DNA of 10,142 bases, from positions 1-10,142 of the forward strand of contig JAHFMP010000024.1 of NCBI GenBank assembly GCA_023267795.1. Direction: 5' to 3'. This DNA comes from Candidatus Woesearchaeota archaeon. GTDB taxonomy: Archaea > Nanobdellota > Nanobdellia > Woesearchaeales > DSVV01. Each line of letters opens with the position of its first letter. Position 1 is the first letter of the stretch. The notes beneath the pieces are model-generated. The model was not told the DNA's origin, searched no databases, and was given only the letters and a program-made list of their open reading frames with translations. Shown here piece after piece: positions 6,961 through 10,142 of the stretch. The translations under genes and the position numbers were made by a program.

Positions 6961-6980
6961 AGTATGACTGAGTATGAACA
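6961..6980. promoter_or_regulatory. Tandem operator before the regulator gene
   Basis: AGTATGACTG and AGTATGAACA follow each other directly, two copies of AGTATGA with an exact 10-bp period. They fill the gap between the TATA box and the predicted start, so a bound protein would hinder polymerase loading. Ribbon-helix-helix dimers commonly bind such half-sites spaced about one helical turn, which fits autoregulation by the gene that follows (inference). Confidence 0.65.
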
Positions 6981-6981
6981 T

Positions 6982-7737
6982 ATGCGAAAAGAAAAGATTA
7001 CCATTAGTGTTGATAAACCATTGTTGGAGATGATTGATTCCACAATAGACAATGTCCGAGTTACTTCCAGGAGCCAAGCAATCAGTGTGTTGTTGCAGCA
7101 GGCTCTTGAAAAACAGTATATTACAAAGGCTATTATCTTGTTGCGGACAAGCCATATTCCACTCCTTTTTCATACTGTTGAAGGCAAAACAGTTCTCGAA
7201 AAACAGATTGCTTTTTTGCAGGAAAATGGCATTACAGATGTGTATTTGATTACAGGAAACCATTATCAGTTGGAGACTGTGCAATCTGTGTTTCGCAAGC
7301 ATGATCTCGGCTTTCATTTGATTTTAGAGAAAGAACAAAAAGGGAATGTGCATGCTTTGGCATTATTGCGAGATGAGTTACACAGTAATTTTGTGTTGTT
7401 GAATGGCGATACATTAAATCTTTTTTCTTTGAAGAAAATGATTCATTTTCATTTGCATGCAGATAAAGTGGTGACGATTGGATTGGCAATTTCTTCTTCT
7501 TCAAAAGGATATAACACTGTCGAGCTTGAAGGAGATCAGATTGTTGCGTATAAAAAAAATATTGCCAATGCTTCAAGTGTGATTGATGCAGGAATTTATA
7601 TTTGCAAGCCGACATTATTTTCGTCTTTCACGAAGAATACTGCTATACTGGAACGAGATGTTCTACCAAGACTTTGTTCTGGAAAACATGCACAGGGTTA
7701 TTTTACTTATGGAGAGTATAAGCATTTTGGAGAGTAG
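6982..7737 (+). CDS. Ribbon-helix-helix DNA-binding domain fused to a degenerate sugar-nucleotidyltransferase domain; probable regulator of the heptose operon
   Basis: Residues 1-45 form a CopG/Arc-type ribbon-helix-helix domain: the basic strand RKEKITISV, helix A with LLEMIDSTID, then SRSQAI starting helix B. Residues 48-251 resemble the HddC-type nucleotidyltransferase encoded next door: the AIILL strand, TVLEKQIAFLQENGITDVYLITG, EKEQKGNVHA where the enzyme has GTAGA (121-125), NGDT (141-144) with the first metal-site Asp143, and a final GYFTYGEYKHFGE. The catalytic loop GGxGTR...PKP is absent (the sequence runs from AIILL through HIPLLFHTVEGK), and KHFGE replaces KDVGT, losing the second metal-site Asp; the protein ends there. 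I infer a dead enzyme used as a ligand sensor. ATG 6982 fits the TATA spacing and the domain start; ATG 6964 would add six residues. Divergent from the operon and flanked by repeated operator-like sites. Confidence 0.85.
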   Translation: MRKEKITISVDKPLLEMIDSTIDNVRVTSRSQAISVLLQQALEKQYITKAIILLRTSHIPLLFHTVEGKTVLEKQIAFLQENGITDVYLITGNHYQLETVQSVFRKHDLGFHLILEKEQKGNVHALALLRDELHSNFVLLNGDTLNLFSLKKMIHFHLHADKVVTIGLAISSSSKGYNTVELEGDQIVAYKKNIANASSVIDAGIYICKPTLFSSFTKNTAILERDVLPRLCSGKHAQGYFTYGEYKHFGE

Positions 7738-7755
7738 ATTTTGTAGCTACTTAGA

Positions 7756-7761
7756 TTTTTT
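7756..7761 (+). terminator. Possible T-run terminator
   Basis: Six T residues lie 18 bases after the TAG of the regulator gene, in the 34-base gap before the convergent gene. Archaeal transcription often stops at such T-runs, but this one is short and no hairpin is evident. Confidence 0.3.
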
Positions 7762-7771
7762 CAATAATCAC

Positions 7772-8668
7772 TTACAAAATTTGATATAAAACTTCTACTT
7801 TTTTCGCAGCTTGCGTCATTATTCTTAACATTGTTTGCCTGAGATTTTCTGCTTCTGATGATCTTCTGTAGTCTTTTCTTCCATCAGCAAATTCTCTTGG
7901 AATGTTAAGTGTGACCATTGCTTCTTTTCTTGCAATGTAGATTGCCCCTCTTTGATCATCATACACATAGCTTTCTCTCAACCCAAATTGGGGAAGGATT
8001 TGTTCTCGCAATTGTCGCATCACTTCTTCTTCAAACGGTCCTTTGAGTTGTGCTAACAAATCTGAATTCAATGTTTGCACTCCATTTCGTATTTCTCCTG
8101 TCAAAACATTATATGCAATAATTCCATTTTCTACTAAAAGAAGATATGGATGTCTCTGGACAGCAGGATTTGTTGCAAGCGTTTCATCTAAGCCATACTC
8201 TTGCATAAATTCGAGATTCTGGTCTAGTGATGATCCTGTTAAGACAACAACATACGGTTTTCCAGGAGTTCCCATCTCTCTTGTCAATGCTTTGAATTCA
8301 TTTCCCCATGCTTGTTTTCCATCTTTGAGGACACCATCCCTATCTGAGATGATGTGGGTAATTCCTCGTTCTCCTGCTATCATGTAGAATTCTTTAAATG
8401 CTGCGAATGTTTCTAAATCAGAGACATGACCACCTAATGCGGTAACTCTTTCTTTTACTTGATCTTGTGCATTTGCTGGTGCTCCTATAAATCCTAATCC
8501 AGGTGTTTCAAGAAATTTAAGATCCTTGATTCCATCTGCTATGGAAGCGATTTGCGCGAGTGGAACTATAAACTGTTCTGCAAAAACAGGAACTGCATGA
8601 CCTTTATCGAGAATGTATGCATCAACTGCTGCGTTATCTGTACATAAAGTAATATAATCTATTTCCAT
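7772..8668 (-). CDS. HAD-superfamily phosphatase-like protein with unknown N-terminal domain, C-terminal motifs missing (298 aa)
   Basis: Residues 104-114 (HIISDRDGVL) hold HAD motif I with Asp109 and Asp111, and VVVLTGSS (140-147) is motif II. LLLVENGIIAYN (176-187) and the following part resemble the cap region of type IIB HAD phosphatases such as the Cof and trehalose-phosphatase groups. After about residue 250, where that family has a conserved Lys and the GDxxxD motif IV, I see neither; the protein ends in a helical, basic stretch. Residues 1-100 form a separate region I cannot identify; it has no signal peptide or membrane span. The start at 8668 is supported by a TATA box 32 bases upstream and implies a leaderless transcript. 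It runs towards the regulator gene and away from the oxidoreductase. Catalysis is uncertain without motifs III and IV. A sugar-phosphate substrate is plausible from the family only. Confidence 0.75.
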   Translation of the reverse strand: MEIDYITLCTDNAAVDAYILDKGHAVPVFAEQFIVPLAQIASIADGIKDLKFLETPGLGFIGAPANAQDQVKERVTALGGHVSDLETFAAFKEFYMIAGERGITHIISDRDGVLKDGKQAWGNEFKALTREMGTPGKPYVVVLTGSSLDQNLEFMQEYGLDETLATNPAVQRHPYLLLVENGIIAYNVLTGEIRNGVQTLNSDLLAQLKGPFEEEVMRQLREQILPQFGLRESYVYDDQRGAIYIARKEAMVTLNIPREFADGRKDYRRSSEAENLRQTMLRIMTQAAKKVEVLYQIL

Positions 8669-8692
8669 TGTTTAGAGAGAAGTGGCAATTGG

Positions 8693-8700
8693 TTTATAAA
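8693..8700 (-). promoter_or_regulatory. TATA box of the HAD-like gene
   Basis: TTTATAAA (self-complementary) begins 32 bases before ATG 8668 on the minus strand. It is preceded on that strand by an A-rich stretch. Spacing implies a leaderless message; no Shine-Dalgarno sequence is present. Confidence 0.65.
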
Positions 8701-8724
8701 ATTTTTTTATTTTCTCTGAATAAT

Positions 8725-8732
8725 TTTATAAA
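8725..8732 (+). promoter_or_regulatory. TATA box of the oxidoreductase gene
   Basis: TTTATAAA begins 31 bases before ATG 8756. No ribosome-binding site lies between box and ATG, so a leaderless transcript is likely. It is back to back with the box of the HAD-like gene, 24 bases apart. Confidence 0.65.
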
Positions 8733-8755
8733 TTATTGTCTGTTACCGTATTTTC

Positions 8756-9940
8756 ATGATTGAGGAGAAAATTGTTGTTGTTGGAATGGGACAGTATGGA
8801 ATAGAACTTCTTGAACCAACGCTTGCAATGTTGAAAAAAGAAATGAGAGCAGAGGTTATTGCAACTGTAGATATCATAGATAGACCAAATGCAGATTGCT
8901 ATACAGAAGTTGAACATCGAAATCGCCATCCTGACCAAGATCTTAGTGATCTTCTTTCCGATCTTAAAAATATGGATCCTATTGTCATTCTGGGGCATAG
9001 TAATGATTGTCACGCTCCTGATGCAATTAGTCTTTTAGATAATAACTATCGTGTTATGATTGAAAAACCATTTGCTATTTCTGTTGCGGAGTTAGATATG
9101 TTACAAGGATGTATAGAAAGACATCCATCTAATGCTGTATTGCTTGAATATTATCTTATGATGAAATCTGCGCCAGTTCTTATTGCAGCAGGTTTGATAA
9201 ATCCTTGCAATTTTTATGATGAAAAAGTGGGTGTTATTAATACAGTGGGAAAAATTGCTGGACAAGGATGGGAAAATATTCATAACAAACTTGAGGAGCT
9301 CATTGGAAGACCTCTTGCAATCTACCTCGATATTCTTGAAGGAGAGAAAAAAGAAAGAGGAACAGGAAGAGTTGACCATCGCGGACAATATCTTGTTGAT
9401 TTGAGAAAAGGTGGTGGCATGCTTCAGGATTTGGGGGTTCATGGTTTAAGTATTCTTTTTGCTTTAGAAGGATATATTGGAGTAATAGATCCAGAATTTA
9501 GCAACGGAATAGTTCGTGTTGCACGTTCAAGAGAATATTTAGACTACGCGGAAAATCTGGGCATTGATGATATCTTTATTGGAGAGTCTTATGCAGAACT
9601 TGATTTTACAACAGCAATTGGAGTTCCTGTTTCTGTTCGTGTTGGAAAATATGTTTTAGATAATAAAAATCAACGACGTCTTATTATTGTTGGTGATCAA
9701 GGTGTGTTGCATCATGATCTTTCTACCTGTCAACTTGCGATTCATCAAGGAGATAGATCTCTTGGTGTTCTCTTAGAAGCGCCAAAACTGCCAGACTCAA
9801 AATATTATCCTGTTATACGAGCAGGATTAGAACTCCTTCAGAATAATAGTTTGTATCAAGGATTTGATCCGACCACTGCAGCATTGAATGCACAAAAACT
9901 TGTTCTTTTTGCTTTGAGGAAAGCATATCAAATGGGTTGA
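8756..9940 (+). CDS. Gfo/Idh/MocA-family oxidoreductase (394 aa)
   Basis: An NAD(P)-dependent sugar dehydrogenase-type protein. The Rossmann strand and loop VVVGMGQYG are at 7-15, the EKP motif (Lys104) at 103-105, and GGGMLQDLGVH at 219-229 matches the family motif with Asp225 and His229 near the active site. The C-terminal domain is the usual mixed alpha/beta domain, and the length is typical. Members oxidise or reduce sugars, inositols or NDP-sugars, so a part in surface-sugar metabolism would fit the heptose region, but nothing here fixes the substrate. Between about 150 and 215 there is a longer stretch than in small members. It has its own leaderless promoter and shares its upstream region with the divergent HAD-like gene, which may mean joint control. 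Confidence 0.87.
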   Translation: MIEEKIVVVGMGQYGIELLEPTLAMLKKEMRAEVIATVDIIDRPNADCYTEVEHRNRHPDQDLSDLLSDLKNMDPIVILGHSNDCHAPDAISLLDNNYRVMIEKPFAISVAELDMLQGCIERHPSNAVLLEYYLMMKSAPVLIAAGLINPCNFYDEKVGVINTVGKIAGQGWENIHNKLEELIGRPLAIYLDILEGEKKERGTGRVDHRGQYLVDLRKGGGMLQDLGVHGLSILFALEGYIGVIDPEFSNGIVRVARSREYLDYAENLGIDDIFIGESYAELDFTTAIGVPVSVRVGKYVLDNKNQRRLIIVGDQGVLHHDLSTCQLAIHQGDRSLGVLLEAPKLPDSKYYPVIRAGLELLQNNSLYQGFDPTTAALNAQKLVLFALRKAYQMG

Positions 9941-10070
9941 GCAACAATGACATTTAGCAGAAAATATTCTACTTGAAAAAATAGCAGTATCTCTGAATAT
10001 AGAAAATCAAATGACGGTTACTAAAGCAAATAGCCAAATCTTAATAACTCCTTGTTATTTCTTTATCTTT
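9941..10070. other. Intergenic region before the right-edge gene
   Basis: These 130 bases hold no gene I can support. The frame of the downstream gene is open from 9951 and has an ATG at 10011, but that stretch does not look like protein. CTTAATAA at 10040-10047, 31 bases before ATG 10071, is a possible weak TATA box. Confidence 0.5.
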
Positions 10071-10142
10071 ATGGACCAAAACAATTGCTTTGTCTGTGGG
10101 ACACTTTCAAAAAAAACAATTCACGCAAAAGAATCAGCAATG
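10071..10142 (+). CDS. Start of a gene with a CxxC motif, partial
   Basis: Twenty-four codons run off the right edge, beginning MDQNNCFVCGTLSKKT. CFVCG is a CxxC knuckle such as found in zinc ribbons and some thioesterase-like proteins. The start is supported by a TATA-like CTTAATAA 31 bases upstream, the spacing seen at the other leaderless genes here. Too little is visible to name a family. Confidence 0.5.
   Translation, partial: MDQNNCFVCGTLSKKTIHAKESAM

Noticed and set aside
7250..7615. Minus-strand open frame of 121 codons opposite the regulator gene
   Set aside because: It is rich in Cys, His, Lys and Ser without any domain pattern and lies fully antisense to a gene with clear domains.
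9101..9442. Minus-strand open frame opposite the oxidoreductase
   Set aside because: Antisense shadow of a well-supported gene; composition is not protein-like.
1..10142. CRISPR array, tRNA/rRNA genes, insertion sequences
   Set aside because: No regularly spaced repeats, no RNA-gene-like segment and no transposase or terminal repeats were seen; nearly all sequence is explained by genes.

Overview
The window looks archaeal. It is AT-rich. Several genes begin right where a transcript would start, with a TTTATATA or TTTATAAA box whose first base lies 31-32 nt before the ATG (leaderless genes), while downstream genes in a tight operon use Shine-Dalgarno sequences. A small-genome lineage such as the DPANN archaea (for example Woesearchaeota or Pacearchaeota) is a guess from gene style, not something the sequence proves.

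Left two thirds (1-6861, minus strand): one tightly packed operon of eight genes, read from right to left. The first four encode the set known for making GDP-D-glycero-alpha-D-manno-heptose: an HddC-type nucleotidyltransferase, an HddA-type GHMP kinase, the sedoheptulose-7-phosphate isomerase GmhA and the bisphosphate phosphatase GmhB. They are followed by an NAD-dependent sugar-nucleotide epimerase/dehydratase, a heptosyltransferase-like GT9 glycosyltransferase, a divergent UDP-GlcNAc 2-epimerase-like protein, and a second GT9 protein that runs off the left edge. Genes overlap or lie 0-16 nt apart. The likely output is a heptose-containing surface glycan or glycoconjugate.

Control region (6862-6981): a compact divergent promoter. 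Two TATA boxes point away from each other, and each is preceded by TCCACAA two bases upstream, so the centre is a near-perfect inverted repeat. Copies of AGTATGA sit beside both promoters: a perfect 8-bp-arm palindrome over the operon start site, and two tandem copies 10 bp apart between the TATA box and the start of the divergent gene.

Divergent gene (6982-7737, plus strand): a ribbon-helix-helix DNA-binding domain fused to a sugar-nucleotidyltransferase fold that has lost its catalytic loop and its second metal-binding Asp. I infer a regulator that senses a heptose intermediate or NDP-sugar and controls both itself and the operon. This is the most interesting element of the window; I know of no characterised protein with this architecture.

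Right part (7772-10142): a minus-strand HAD-type phosphatase-like gene with an unidentified N-terminal domain and no visible C-terminal HAD motifs; a divergent plus-strand Gfo/Idh/MocA oxidoreductase; and the first 24 codons of a plus-strand gene with a CxxC motif at the right edge. No stretch longer than about 130 bases lacks a gene. I saw no tRNA, rRNA, CRISPR array or insertion sequence.
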